64,000 nt of DNA from Thalassococcus_A lentus (GCF_028023555.1 NZ_JAQIOY010000002.1:558001-622000), one strand, 5' to 3'; numbered from the stretch's first letter, positions 15,829-25,118 are shown. Notes: a model not told the origin generated them from the sequence alone. A program made the numbers and translations.

Positions 15829-17589
15829 TCATGCCGCAGCCTCGGCGCGCCAGGCTTCCAGCATTACGGTGAAAATCGCGCCTCCATCGGGCGCATTGGC
15901 ACCTCGGATCTGACCACCAAAACTCTGAACCAGACCATAGGAAATCGACAGTCCCAATCCCATACCCTCGCTTTCCCCAACTTCCTTGGTCGAATAAAAC
16001 GGCTCGAATATCCTTTCAGGATCGGCAATGCCCGGGCCGGTGTCCCGTACCTCGACGCGGGGCGAAGCCCCGCCGGTCGCGATAATCTCGATGCGGCCCT
16101 GCCCGGCGCCGCCTTTCTGGCCCGACATTGCATCGGCGGCGTTGTTGATCAGGTTGACGAAAACCTGCGCGAGGCGCACTTCACCGCCCAGCACATGGAT
16201 GGCCTGCCCCGGTCTTTGCCATTCAAGGGCAATGCCGTCTGCTGCCAGTCGCGCATGGGTCAGCTCTACCGCCTGATCCACCACATCCCCAAGGTTCACC
16301 TTGCCCATTGGCTCGCTTTCGTTGCGCGCAAAGGCTCTGAGGTTCTTGATGATCCGGGCCGCGCGGGCGGCCATCTGCGACACCCGTGTCAGGTTTTCTC
16401 CGGCCACCTCGGGCTGGCCCCGATCCAAAAAGGCCAGACCGTTGTCGGCAAATTGGCGGATCGCCATCAGCGGCTGATTCAGTTCGTGGCTGATCCCGGC
16501 GGACATCTGTCCAAGAGCCGACAGTTTCCCTGCCTGAACCAAATCCGACTGCGCCCGCTTCAACGCGGCCTCTGCCTCTTCGCGTTCGGTCACTTCGCGG
16601 CGCAGGGCAGTGTTGGCGTCTTCAAGATCCCGCGTTCTGTCTCGCACGCGGCTTTCCAGCACCACATTGGCGCTGGCCAGTGCCCGGCGACGTGCCATGA
16701 CCACCAACAGCACCGAGCCAAAGAACATGCACAGCGCACCTACGGCCGCCGCCTGCAATCCCGCCAAGCGCAAGGCGGGTCCTACATCAACCAGCGACTC
16801 GCCCACCAGTCCGATCACCGGCAGTGGCTGCACCAGGCGCAAAGCGCGATCCGGGATATAGGGGCTTAGATCCTGCCGCCATATTTCGAGCCCGCCAGCC
16901 TTCACCGCATCAATGCTGGCCAAACCCGCAACGCCGCGATCCATGCCACCGGGAATTTGCTGCCAGCCCAGCATCTCGGATCGGTTGGTGATAAAGACCC
17001 GGCCATCTGGGTCATTGAAATAGACCGTCGGCCAGGCACCGCGCCAGTCCTGCTCAAGGTTTTCGATGTCGACGACGACAATCAGAACCCCCTGCACGCG
17101 GCCGCTGTGATCGAAGCTTGGCGCTGCAAAGGAATAAGCGCGCTGCCCGGTTGCAGCCGAACTGCCATGCGTCGCGCCCAGAGCGCCGTTCAGGGCACGG
17201 CGAAAGTAGGCGGCCTGTTGCAGATCGGCTCCGGCCTCGCCCCCGGCCGCGGCCAACACCCGGCCTGTTCGATCTGCATAGTGCACCATCAAGGCAGACG
17301 TCTTGTCGCGCACCTCCAGCAACAGCGCATCCGCCGCGACCCGATCGCCATCGGCATTGTGCAAGGCCGCAAGAACCGGGTGATCCGCCATCAGAACGGC
17401 GGTTTCACGATATCGGCTAAGCTGTGTCACCAAACGGTCTGATGCCAAGGCAAGGTCGGCCTTGCCCCGCGCGGCCACCTGCTCCAGCGCTTGTACGTAC
17501 CCATACCGCCAGATACCGGCCGCCAGCGTGCTCGCCGCCAGCAAACCGACGAGAACCAACCCGAATGTAAAACCACTTGCCGTTTTCAT
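15829..17589 (-). CDS. dctB: C4-dicarboxylate sensor histidine kinase DctB
   Basis: A 586-residue membrane kinase. Membrane helices at about 8-26 and 278-299 enclose a periplasmic double-PDC/Cache sensor domain like that of DctB, which binds dicarboxylates. A coiled coil (about 305-350, DLEDANTALRREVTEREEAE) leads to the dimerisation motif GISHELNQP with phospho-acceptor His368. The ATPase part has N, G1 (EVRDTGPGIAD) and G2 (GMGLGLSIS) boxes. It should phosphorylate DctD, whose gene begins about 124 bases after the stop. The promoter region is short, only 59 bases from the divergent P450 gene. Confidence 0.92.
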   Translation of the reverse strand: MKTASGFTFGLVLVGLLAASTLAAGIWRYGYVQALEQVAARGKADLALASDRLVTQLSRYRETAVLMADHPVLAALHNADGDRVAADALLLEVRDKTSALMVHYADRTGRVLAAAGGEAGADLQQAAYFRRALNGALGATHGSSAATGQRAYSFAAPSFDHSGRVQGVLIVVVDIENLEQDWRGAWPTVYFNDPDGRVFITNRSEMLGWQQIPGGMDRGVAGLASIDAVKAGGLEIWRQDLSPYIPDRALRLVQPLPVIGLVGESLVDVGPALRLAGLQAAAVGALCMFFGSVLLVVMARRRALASANVVLESRVRDRTRDLEDANTALRREVTEREEAEAALKRAQSDLVQAGKLSALGQMSAGISHELNQPLMAIRQFADNGLAFLDRGQPEVAGENLTRVSQMAARAARIIKNLRAFARNESEPMGKVNLGDVVDQAVELTHARLAADGIALEWQRPGQAIHVLGGEVRLAQVFVNLINNAADAMSGQKGGAGQGRIEIIATGGASPRVEVRDTGPGIADPERIFEPFYSTKEVGESEGMGLGLSISYGLVQSFGGQIRGANAPDGGAIFTVMLEAWRAEAAA

Positions 17590-17648
17590 AGGGTCCTCTT
17601 AGCAAGCTCACTCTTGCCAGCAAAGCATACAGCAGCCACGGTGCGCAG

Positions 17649-18821
17649 ATGCAACGATTTGACCAGTCTCCAACAGATCCTGCCTTTGTGCAGAACCCCT
17701 ACCCGTTCTACGACGAAATGCGATCCGCTGGCGATCTCGTTTGGTGGACAGACTATGACATGCCCTGCGCCGTCAGCCACAAGGCCGTGCATACCCTGCT
17801 GCGTGACAGACGTTTTGGCCGCGAAGTCCCGGCCGAACAGGCCCGTCCGGTGCCCGACCACCTGCGTGATTTCTATGCCGTTGAAGCCCACAGCATGCTG
17901 GAACTGGAGCCGCCGCGCCACACGCGCCTGCGCGGGCTGGTTCTTCGCGCTTTCACCTCACGCAGGATCAAGGCGCTGGGACCGGAAATCGAAAATCTTT
18001 CCAATGACTTGATCGATGCGTTCCCGAGTGGTGATTTTGATCTTCTGCCTGCCTTCTGTCAGCCGATCCCGGTGATCGTGATCTGCCGTTTGCTGGGGGT
18101 TCCAGAGACCATGGCCACACAGTTGTTGCAGTGGTCTGCCGACATGGTGTCCATGTATCAGGCGCGTCGGGATCGGGCCATCGAAGACCGGGCCGCCGGT
18201 GCGGCACGCGCGTTTTCCGATTTTCTGCGCGGATACATCGACGAGCGACGCAGCAAACCGGCTGACGATCTCATTACGCATCTTATTGCCGCCGAAGAGG
18301 ATGGCAGCAAGCTCAGCACTGATGAGCTGATCACAACCTGCATTTTACTGCTGAACGCCGGGCACGAAGCAACCGTTCACACCATGGGAAACGGCATCAA
18401 GGCGATGCTCGAGGCGCAGCACCATATCCACGCCGACAACGCAGAGGCCACCGTCGAGGAAATCCTGCGCTTTGACGCGCCGCTGCATATGTTCACGCGC
18501 TATGCCTATGAAGATATCGATGTTTTTGGCCACAGATTCCGGCGCGGTGATCAGGTTGCTTTGATGTTGGGCGCGGCCAATCGTGACCCGACCTCATGGC
18601 CCAACCCACATGTCTTTGACACGACCCGTCCGCATGTCGCCTCGACCAGTTTCGGCGGCGGTTTGCATTTCTGTGTCGGTGCGCCCCTTGCGCGGCTTGA
18701 AATGCAGGTCGCCCTGCCGATCCTGTTCGAACGTTGCCCCAGCCTAAGACTGGCCCAGCCCCCGCGTTATGCGAACCTGTACCATTTTCACGGGCTTGGC
18801 GCGCTTCAGGTCGGGATCTGA
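17649..18821 (+). CDS. Cytochrome P450
   Basis: A 390-residue soluble bacterial P450. The I-helix oxygen-activation motif is LLNAGHEATVHT, the K-helix ExxR is EEILR, and the haem-ligand loop is FGGGLHFCVGAPLARLE with Cys342. The length matches class I bacterial P450s, which need a ferredoxin and a reductase; neither is adjacent. A ferredoxin-NADP reductase lies about 5 kb away, but a link is not shown. The substrate is unknown. It is divergent from dctB and convergent with the Lrp-type regulator. Confidence 0.93.
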   Translation: MQRFDQSPTDPAFVQNPYPFYDEMRSAGDLVWWTDYDMPCAVSHKAVHTLLRDRRFGREVPAEQARPVPDHLRDFYAVEAHSMLELEPPRHTRLRGLVLRAFTSRRIKALGPEIENLSNDLIDAFPSGDFDLLPAFCQPIPVIVICRLLGVPETMATQLLQWSADMVSMYQARRDRAIEDRAAGAARAFSDFLRGYIDERRSKPADDLITHLIAAEEDGSKLSTDELITTCILLLNAGHEATVHTMGNGIKAMLEAQHHIHADNAEATVEEILRFDAPLHMFTRYAYEDIDVFGHRFRRGDQVALMLGAANRDPTSWPNPHVFDTTRPHVASTSFGGGLHFCVGAPLARLEMQVALPILFERCPSLRLAQPPRYANLYHFHGLGALQVGI

Positions 18822-18847
18822 CCCGGCTCTGCGCGCCCCCCGCGCCC

Positions 18848-19303
18848 TCAAAGAGGCAATGCCGTGGTCATTTTGATTTCTTCCATCGACAGCAGCGCCG
18901 TGACGTTATGCACTTTCACTTCTGAAATGAGCGCTTGGTAGAATTCATCGTAGGCCCGCGCGTTCCGGACCCGAACCTTTAGGATGTAATCGACGTCCCC
19001 CGCCAACCGGTGCGCTTCTTGCACTTCGGGCCGATCTCTGAGCGCCTTGAGGAACTTGCGCTGCCAGTCCGCTTCGTGTTCCGAGGTGCGGATCAGCACG
19101 AAAAAACACGCCTCAAACCCAAGTGCTTCGGCATTCAGTACGGCCACCTGAGGCCCAATCACCCCAGCTTCACGCATTTTGCGAATCCGGTTCCAGACCG
19201 GTGTCTTGGACGAGCCAACCGACTTGGCGATGTCATCAAGAGACTGTGAGGCATCGGTTTGAAGCTGGGACAGGATTTTCAGGTCTGTGTCATCGATCTT
19301 CAT
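18848..19303 (-). CDS. Lrp/AsnC family transcriptional regulator
   Basis: A 151-residue protein starting MKIDDTDLKILSQLQTD at 19303; the frame continues upstream to 19366 but enters the promoter region. It has the N-terminal helix-turn-helix (SLDDIAKSVGSSKTPVWNRIRKM) and C-terminal RAM/AsnC ligand-binding domain (VQEAHRLAGDVDYILKVRV). The gene is divergent from cysG, with about 140 bases between, and a perfect 12-bp palindrome lies in the gap. It is a good candidate regulator of the sulfur assimilation operon, perhaps sensing a sulfur amino acid; this is inference from position. Confidence 0.92.
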   Translation of the reverse strand: MKIDDTDLKILSQLQTDASQSLDDIAKSVGSSKTPVWNRIRKMREAGVIGPQVAVLNAEALGFEACFFVLIRTSEHEADWQRKFLKALRDRPEVQEAHRLAGDVDYILKVRVRNARAYDEFYQALISEVKVHNVTALLSMEEIKMTTALPL

Positions 19304-19360
19304 GGTTTTTCCTTTTTCGCCGGCTACGCAGAACACCACATCCCACTCACCGTCAATTTG

Positions 19361-19372
19361 GAACATATGTTC
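19361..19372. promoter_or_regulatory. Palindrome in the Lrp-cysG divergent promoter region
   Basis: GAACATATGTTC is a perfect 12-bp palindrome 58 bp upstream of the regulator start and about 72 bp upstream of cysG. The surrounding A/T-rich sequence also holds AGAACAAATTTCT at about 19401-19413, resembling the loose Lrp consensus. It is a likely operator for the divergent regulator. Confidence 0.5.
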
Positions 19373-19443
19373 TTATATTTTCTGAGCTATGGCAACATAT
19401 CAGAACAAATTTCTATATTGGGCGCAGAAAAAGGAGCTGCGCG

Positions 19444-20853
19444 ATGCAACATTTTCCTATCTTCCTCGCTCTGGCCGGTCGGCGCATTGTCGTTTCCGGC
19501 GGTGGCGAAGCTGCGCTGGCCAAACTTCGGCTTTTGCTGAAAACCGAGGCGCATATCACGGTGCATGCGCCGCAGCCCGACCCTCAAATCCAACAATGGG
19601 CTACTGAAGGAAAGTTGCGGCTGGTCCAGCGCAGATTGGAGCCGGGCGATACCACCTGCGCCGTTCTTTTCTACGCGGCCGACGAAGATGAAACCGAAGA
19701 TGCTCGCACTTCTGCACTGGCACGCGCGGATGGTGCTTTGACCAACATCGTCGACAATCTGCAAGCCAGCCAATTCATCACCCCGGCCATCGTGGATCGT
19801 GATCCGGTGACTGTTGCGATTGGCACAGAAGGCGCAGCGCCCGTGCTGGCCCGCAAGATCAAGGCTGATCTGGAAGAACGCCTGCCCACGACGCTTGGCC
19901 CTCTGGCGCGGATCGGCAAAGCCTTTCGAAAAATGGCAGAGGCCCTGCCGATGGGCCGGGCGCGCCGTGATTTCTGGGCTGACTACTATTTCAAGCAAGG
20001 CCCCCGCGCGATTGTTGAGGGCAAAGAGGCGGCAGAAACAACGCTCGAGACGCTCTTGCAGGATCATCTTTCACGTCAGGCCAAACTGGGCCATGTGGCT
20101 TTTGTCGGTGCTGGGCCCGGCGATCCCGAACTTTTGACCCTCAAGGCCAGGCGCGCCCTAGACGAAGCAGACGTGGTGATCCACGACCGGCTGGTTTCAC
20201 CGGCAATCCTTGAACTTGCGCGCCGCGAGGCGATTTTGGTGAACGCAGGCAAAGAGGGGTTCGGCCCTTCCATGCGCCAGGAGCAGATCAATGATCTGAT
20301 CGTTGAGCATGCCCAAACGGGCGCACAGGTGGTCCGCCTGAAGGGCGGTGATCCCGCTGTCTTTGGCAGGCTTGATGAAGAAGTCGAAGCAGTGCGCAAC
20401 GCCGGTATCGGCTGGCATGTCGTGCCCGGCATCACCGCCGCCTCGGCCAGTGCTGCGGCGATCGGACAAAGCCTGACGTCGCGGGGTCGAAACGATGACG
20501 TCCGATTTCTGACCGGTCATGACATGGCTGGCTTTGCCGATCATGATTGGCGCGCCCTTGCACGGCCCGGCGAAGTGGCCGCGATCTACATGGGTAAAAA
20601 GGCGGCGCGGTATATTCAGGGCCGTCTGACCATGCATGGCGCCGCGCCGGACACACCGGTCACCGTCGTTGCCAACGCATCTCTGCCCACCCAGCACGTC
20701 ATTGCCACCACTCTGGCCCGCCTGCCTGCCGATCTGCGCGCAGCCGCGCCCACCGGCCCTGCCCTGACACTGCTTGGCCTAGAGCCACGCGCCAAAGATG
20801 CGCTGCCCGCAGACACCGTGACGGCCCTTTCTCAGCAAGAGGTATCCCTATGA
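19444..20853 (+). CDS. cysG: Siroheme synthase (precorrin-2 dehydrogenase/ferrochelatase and uroporphyrinogen-III methyltransferase)
   Basis: A 469-residue bifunctional protein from the ATG at 19444, preceded by AAGGAG. The N-terminal half is the NAD-dependent dehydrogenase/ferrochelatase, with SGGGEAALAK as dinucleotide site. The C-terminal half (from about residue 215) is the SAM-dependent methyltransferase (FVGAGPGDPELLTLKARRAL; later LKGGDPAVFGR). It supplies siroheme to the reductase encoded two genes downstream. It is the first gene of the operon and overlaps the DUF2849 gene by 4 bases. Confidence 0.96.
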   Translation: MQHFPIFLALAGRRIVVSGGGEAALAKLRLLLKTEAHITVHAPQPDPQIQQWATEGKLRLVQRRLEPGDTTCAVLFYAADEDETEDARTSALARADGALTNIVDNLQASQFITPAIVDRDPVTVAIGTEGAAPVLARKIKADLEERLPTTLGPLARIGKAFRKMAEALPMGRARRDFWADYYFKQGPRAIVEGKEAAETTLETLLQDHLSRQAKLGHVAFVGAGPGDPELLTLKARRALDEADVVIHDRLVSPAILELARREAILVNAGKEGFGPSMRQEQINDLIVEHAQTGAQVVRLKGGDPAVFGRLDEEVEAVRNAGIGWHVVPGITAASASAAAIGQSLTSRGRNDDVRFLTGHDMAGFADHDWRALARPGEVAAIYMGKKAARYIQGRLTMHGAAPDTPVTVVANASLPTQHVIATTLARLPADLRAAAPTGPALTLLGLEPRAKDALPADTVTALSQQEVSL

Positions 20854-21152
20854 CCATCCAGTTCAAACCGCATGTGATCACCGCAAATGCGTTGGTCGAA
20901 GGTGACGTGATCTATTTGACGGATACGGATGGCTGGACGCGGGCCTTGTCCGAAGCCGAAGTGCTGACGGACGAAGCGCACGCCCAGCTGCGACTGCTCG
21001 AAGCGCAGGCGCGCAGCGGCGAAGCTGTCGGTGTCTATCTGGCCCAGGTCGCGTTGCGCGACGGTGCTCCGGAACCTGTGCACTTTCGCGAAGATTTCCG
21101 GCGCACGGGCCCGTCCAACTATCCCCATGGCAAACAAGCAGAGGCGCTGTGA
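20850..21152 (+). CDS. DUF2849 domain protein in the sulfur assimilation operon
   Basis: A 100-residue protein with no signal peptide or membrane segment (begins MTIQFKPHVITANALVEGDV). It overlaps cysG by 4 bases (ATGA) and the siroheme reductase start by 1 base (TGATG), so translation of all three is coupled. Proteins of this family are regularly found in this position in alphaproteobacteria, but no biochemical role is known to me. A helper for the sulfite reductase or its cofactor is a guess from position. Confidence 0.85.
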   Translation: MTIQFKPHVITANALVEGDVIYLTDTDGWTRALSEAEVLTDEAHAQLRLLEAQARSGEAVGVYLAQVALRDGAPEPVHFREDFRRTGPSNYPHGKQAEAL

Positions 21153-22828
21153 TGTATCGCTATTCCGAATTTGACACCGCCTTTGTGGCAGAACGCAATC
21201 GCCAGTTCCGCGCACAGGTAGAACGCCGTCTGTCAGGCGCACTGACCGAGGATGAATTCAAACCGCTACGCCTGATGAACGGGCTGTACCTGCAGCTGCA
21301 CGCTTATATGCTGCGCGTTGCCATTCCCTACGGGACACTCAGCAGCCGCCAAATGCGCAAGCTGGCCGAGATCGCCGAGCGGTGGGACAAGGGATATGGG
21401 CATTTCACAACCCGGCAGAATATTCAGTTCAATTGGCCCAAACTGAACGATGTCCCCGACATGCTGGACGCTTTGGCCGATGTGGGCATGCACGCGATCC
21501 AGACTTCGGGCAATACCATTCGAAACGTCACGGCTGACCATTTCGCCGGCGCCGCCGCAGATGAGGTTGCCGATCCGCGCCCTGTGGCTGAACTGATCCG
21601 CCAATGGTCGACAGACCATCCGGAATTTCAGTTTCTGCCGCGCAAATTCAAAATCGCTGTTTCCGGCAGTGAGGAAGACCGCGCTGTTTTGCGCGCGCAT
21701 GATCTGGCCGTACAAATTGTCGAACAGGGCGGCGAGATCGGGTATCGCATCTTTGTGGGCGGTGGTCTGGGCCGCACGCCCATGATCGGCAAAGTGCTGC
21801 GTGATTTCCTGCCTGCAGATGATCTGCTGCCCTATATCGAAGCCACCGTTTCTGTCTGGAACCTTCTGGGCCGCCGGGACAACAAATATAAGGCGCGGAT
21901 CAAGATAACCGTGCATGAACACGGGATCGATACTATTCGCCAACTGGTCGAAGACCGGTTTGGTGACCTTCAGCCCGCCTTTACCGGTGTCGATCGGACG
22001 TGGCTGAGCGGGATCGAAGCCGACTTCAGACCGCCAGCGTTTTCGCAGCGTGACACCGGGTCTTTTGATGCGGCCTACGCCAATGATCCCGTATTCCGGG
22101 CTTGGGCGGACAGCAATTTGTCCGAGCATAAACAGGAAGGCTATGCGATCGCCCAGATCAGCCTGAAAGCGCATGGCGCAACGCCCGGCGACGCCACAGC
22201 CGATCAAATGCGGATCATGGCGGACATTGCCGAAACCTTTGGCCATGACGAATTGCGCATCAGCCATGAACAGAACATCGTGCTGCCGCATGTTCACAAA
22301 AGCGATCTGCCGCATATCCACGCACGGCTGAAGAGTCATGGGCTTGCGACGGCGAATATCGGCAAGGTTTCTGACATCATCGCCTGCCCCGGCATGGACT
22401 ACTGCGCTTTGGCCACGGCCCGGTCGATCCCGATCGCTCAGCAGATCGCCACACGCTTTGACGAGCTGAAGCTGGAACATGAGATCGGCGATCTCAAGAT
22501 CAAGATTTCCGGCTGCATCAATGCCTGTGGACATCACCACGTCGGCCATATCGGCATTCTTGGGCTGGATCGCGCTGGCGTGGAAAACTACCAGATCACG
22601 CTGGGCGGCGATCACACGCAGGATGCGGCCATTGGCCAACGGACCGGCCCCGGCTTTTCCGCCGAGGAAATCATCCCCGCCATCGAACGGCTCGTCTATG
22701 CCTATCTGCAACACCGCAGCAGCGCCGAAGAACGGTTCATCGATGCGTTCCGCAGGCTGGGTATGGCCCCGTTCAAAGAGGCGCTCTACGGCGCAGGCAA
22801 AACCCAAGGGCGCAGACATGCTGCCTGA
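21152..22828 (+). CDS. cysI: Siroheme-[4Fe-4S] sulfite reductase, hemoprotein subunit
   Basis: A 558-residue member of the nitrite/sulfite reductase family. Two ferredoxin-like half domains alternate with siroheme-binding domains. The four cluster cysteines are in ACPGMDYCALA (Cys-x5-Cys) and SGCINACGHHH (Cys-x3-Cys). The operon (cysG, cysH) points to sulfite rather than nitrite as substrate. No CysJ flavoprotein gene is present, so electrons probably come from ferredoxin, possibly recharged by the fpr product at the operon end. It overlaps cysH by 11 bases. Confidence 0.93.
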   Translation: MYRYSEFDTAFVAERNRQFRAQVERRLSGALTEDEFKPLRLMNGLYLQLHAYMLRVAIPYGTLSSRQMRKLAEIAERWDKGYGHFTTRQNIQFNWPKLNDVPDMLDALADVGMHAIQTSGNTIRNVTADHFAGAAADEVADPRPVAELIRQWSTDHPEFQFLPRKFKIAVSGSEEDRAVLRAHDLAVQIVEQGGEIGYRIFVGGGLGRTPMIGKVLRDFLPADDLLPYIEATVSVWNLLGRRDNKYKARIKITVHEHGIDTIRQLVEDRFGDLQPAFTGVDRTWLSGIEADFRPPAFSQRDTGSFDAAYANDPVFRAWADSNLSEHKQEGYAIAQISLKAHGATPGDATADQMRIMADIAETFGHDELRISHEQNIVLPHVHKSDLPHIHARLKSHGLATANIGKVSDIIACPGMDYCALATARSIPIAQQIATRFDELKLEHEIGDLKIKISGCINACGHHHVGHIGILGLDRAGVENYQITLGGDHTQDAAIGQRTGPGFSAEEIIPAIERLVYAYLQHRSSAEERFIDAFRRLGMAPFKEALYGAGKTQGRRHAA

Positions 22829-23597
22829 TGCATTGCTGCTTAGTGATGGCGCAGAAGTAACCCCTGACGTTCTGGATGGGGCGTTGCAGGCAAAGGCCGA
22901 TGCGCTGAATGCGCGCTTTGCCCATCACAGCGCGTCGGCTGTGCTGGACGCCACACTCGCCCAGGCGGTCGTGGGCCAAACGGCGCTTGTGTCTTCGTTT
23001 GGTGCGGAATCGGTTGCCCTGTTGCACATGGTTGCCCTGATCAATCGCGCGACGCCGGTGCTGTTTATCGACTCGCAGATGCTGTTCGCCGAAACGCTCG
23101 TGTACCAACAAGAGATTGCCGAGCGGCTGCGGTTGGAAAACGTGCGGATCATCCGCGCGCCCTCCGCCGATCTGCGACAGGGCGATCCCAACAATGACCT
23201 GCACCAAAGCGATCCTGATCAATGCTGCGCGTTGCGCAAAACAGTGCCGCTGAACACCGCGTTGGGTGGTTTCGACAGTTGGATCACCGGTCGCAAACGG
23301 TTCCAATCGGGCACGCGGGCACAGATCGAGTTCTTCGAAGTCGAAACGGGAACCCGGCGGATCAAGGTCAACCCGCTGGCGCATTGGCGCAGCGAAGACC
23401 TGCTCGAATACATTCAGGAAAACCGCCTGCCCCGTCACCCGCTGGTGTCGCGCGGCTATCCCTCGATCGGCTGCCAGCCCTGCACAACCGCGGTGGCGCC
23501 CGGTGAAGACCCACGTTCGGGGCGATGGCGCGGCCAGGAAAAAACCGAGTGCGGGATCCATTTTGTCAACGGCAAGCCCGTCCGCTCGGGCCCTTAA
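22818..23597 (+). CDS. cysH: Assimilatory adenylyl-sulfate reductase
   Basis: A 259-residue thioredoxin-dependent reductase. The ATG at 22818 overlaps the cysI end; the frame is open far upstream, but only as the shadow of cysI. A PP-loop-like SSFGAES region starts the fold. Cysteine pairs in DQCCALRK and GCQPCTT match the [4Fe-4S] ligands of the APS-using branch, and ECGIH carries the catalytic cysteine. It should reduce adenylyl sulfate to sulfite for CysI. The Cys-Cys/Cys-x2-Cys pattern argues against a PAPS-only enzyme of the E. coli type. Confidence 0.93.
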   Translation: MLPDALLLSDGAEVTPDVLDGALQAKADALNARFAHHSASAVLDATLAQAVVGQTALVSSFGAESVALLHMVALINRATPVLFIDSQMLFAETLVYQQEIAERLRLENVRIIRAPSADLRQGDPNNDLHQSDPDQCCALRKTVPLNTALGGFDSWITGRKRFQSGTRAQIEFFEVETGTRRIKVNPLAHWRSEDLLEYIQENRLPRHPLVSRGYPSIGCQPCTTAVAPGEDPRSGRWRGQEKTECGIHFVNGKPVRSGP

Positions 23598-23641
23598 ATC
23601 AAACGTCAGGCCAAATGCCGCCCGATTACGAAGGAAAAACC

Positions 23642-24016
23642 ATGAACACGATCGTCACCGACACCGGCCTTGCCCCGGACACCGGGATTATAGCATTTAC
23701 AGAGCTGCCCGCCGACACTGACCCGGCGCAGCTGGATGCGTTTCTGCCAAAGGCGGCGCTGCGCATTCCGTTTGACAGTTTTGCAGATGGGCGCGGCTTT
23801 ACGCTGGCGCGCCTGCTGCGGCTGCGTGGATACCGGGGCCACTTGCGTGCATCCGGGCATGTGATTGCGGATCAGTATGCCATGGCGCGTCGTTCGGGGT
23901 TCGATGACGTGGAAATCACGCCTGACATGGCCGAACGCCAACCTCAGGATCAATGGCTCGCCCGCGCGAATTGGCACCAGCACGACTATCAGGCCCGTAT
24001 GCGCGGCACGGCCTGA
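23642..24016 (+). CDS. DUF934 protein of the sulfur assimilation operon
   Basis: A 124-residue protein starting MNTIVTDTGLAPDTG, 44 bases after cysH. The core RIPFDSFADGRGFTLARLLR and later LRASGHVIADQYAMARRSGFD match the DUF934 family, regularly located next to cysI or cysH in proteobacteria. No enzymatic residues are assignable. The role is unknown; an accessory function in sulfite or nitrite reduction is suggested only by neighbourhood. An AAGGAAA ribosome site precedes the ATG. Confidence 0.88.
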   Translation: MNTIVTDTGLAPDTGIIAFTELPADTDPAQLDAFLPKAALRIPFDSFADGRGFTLARLLRLRGYRGHLRASGHVIADQYAMARRSGFDDVEITPDMAERQPQDQWLARANWHQHDYQARMRGTA

Positions 24017-24086
24017 CCAGAACTCACCACGCCACAGGGTCAAATGGATCAAGCCCCGCGCGCGACGCCGGGGCCTAGAACCTTTC

Positions 24087-24100
24087 CCCTGATCCAAATC
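24087..24100. promoter_or_regulatory. FNR/FnrL-type site upstream of fpr
   Basis: CTGAT-CCAA-ATCAA matches the TTGAT-N4-ATCAA consensus at 9 of 10 positions. Its centre is about 53 bp upstream of the fpr ATG. FnrL is the oxygen-sensing regulator in Rhodobacteraceae. A single unverified site. Confidence 0.45.
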
Positions 24101-24146
24101 AAAGCTAAGTGTAAGGCATCGGTTTACACGAACCGGTAGTAGAAAC

Positions 24147-25010
24147 ATGACAGAGATGACACCCGTGACAGACGCTGCAGCAACCAAAGCGCCGGAAACA
24201 CCCAAGAAAATGGCTGTGCCCGACGCCCAGACCGTCACAGCCGTTCAGCATTGGACTGACCGCCTTTTTTCATTCCGTGTGACACGACCGGCCAGTTTGC
24301 GTTTCCGGTCTGGCGAATTCGTCATGATTGGCCTGATGCAGACCGACGCCAAGACCGGGCGGGAAAAACCGCTTCTGCGCGCCTACTCCATTGCTTCGCC
24401 CTCTTGGGATGAAGAGCTGGAGTTCTATTCGATCAAAGTGCCTGACGGCCCGCTGACATCGCGTTTGCAACACATCCAGCCGGGTGATGAGATCATCCTG
24501 CGGCCCAAGCCTGTTGGCACTCTGGTGCATGATGCCCTGCTGCCAGGCAAACGGATCTGGTTTTTCGCCACCGGCACCGGGATAGCGCCCTTTGCCTCGC
24601 TGTTGCGCGATCCTCAGACATACGAAGATTACGATGAAGTCATTCTGACCCATACCTGCCGCGAAGTGGGCGAGCTTGAGTATGGCAAACAGTTGATCGA
24701 GGAAATTCGCAGCGACGAGATGCTGGCCGAATTGATCGGCGAGGGTTTTCACGAAAAGCTGCGCTACTATCCGACCACCACGCGCGAAGAGAGCCCGAAG
24801 ATGGGCCGCATCACCGATCTGATGCGCTCGGGGCAGGCCTTTGAGGATCTGGGCGTATCGCCCCTCGATCCCGCCGTTGACCGGGCCATGATTTGCGGCA
24901 ACCTCGCATTCAACCTCGAACTCAAAGAGATGTTTGAAGAGTACGGGCTTGAGGAAGGCGCGAACTCTGACCCCAAACACTATGTGGTGGAAAAAGCCTT
25001 TCTGGACTGA
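24147..25010 (+). CDS. fpr: Ferredoxin--NADP(+) reductase
   Basis: A 287-residue flavoprotein. FAD-binding residues are in LLRAYSIASP, the NADP side has FFATGTGIAPFASLLRDP, and the C-terminus KHYVVEKAFLD matches bacterial subclass I enzymes. It has about 30 extra Ala/Thr-rich residues at the N-terminus compared with compact members; an in-frame ATG at 24210 would give the usual length, so the start is open. It is 130 bases after the sulfur operon, with its own FNR-type site, and ends in a strong terminator. It may supply reduced ferredoxin to sulfite reductase. Confidence 0.93.
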   Translation: MTEMTPVTDAAATKAPETPKKMAVPDAQTVTAVQHWTDRLFSFRVTRPASLRFRSGEFVMIGLMQTDAKTGREKPLLRAYSIASPSWDEELEFYSIKVPDGPLTSRLQHIQPGDEIILRPKPVGTLVHDALLPGKRIWFFATGTGIAPFASLLRDPQTYEDYDEVILTHTCREVGELEYGKQLIEEIRSDEMLAELIGEGFHEKLRYYPTTTREESPKMGRITDLMRSGQAFEDLGVSPLDPAVDRAMICGNLAFNLELKEMFEEYGLEEGANSDPKHYVVEKAFLD

Positions 25011-25032
25011 TGCAACAGCGACATAGCACATG

Positions 25033-25068
25033 AAAAAGCGCCGCATGGGTTTCCATGCGGCGCTTTTT
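25033..25068. terminator. Bidirectional terminator after fpr
   Basis: A perfect 16-bp inverted repeat: AAAAAGCGCCGCATGG, loop GTTT, then its complement ending in TTTTT. It lies between the convergent fpr and alanine-rich protein genes and can stop transcription from either side. Confidence 0.93.
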
Positions 25069-25118
25069 GTTTTGCAGAAATAGCAGGGCCGCAGGCGCGG
25101 CCACTGCCAGATCGGCGA

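Noticed and set aside
21266..22819. 517-codon minus-strand frame
   Set aside because: Antisense shadow of the sulfite reductase gene, with no family resemblance.
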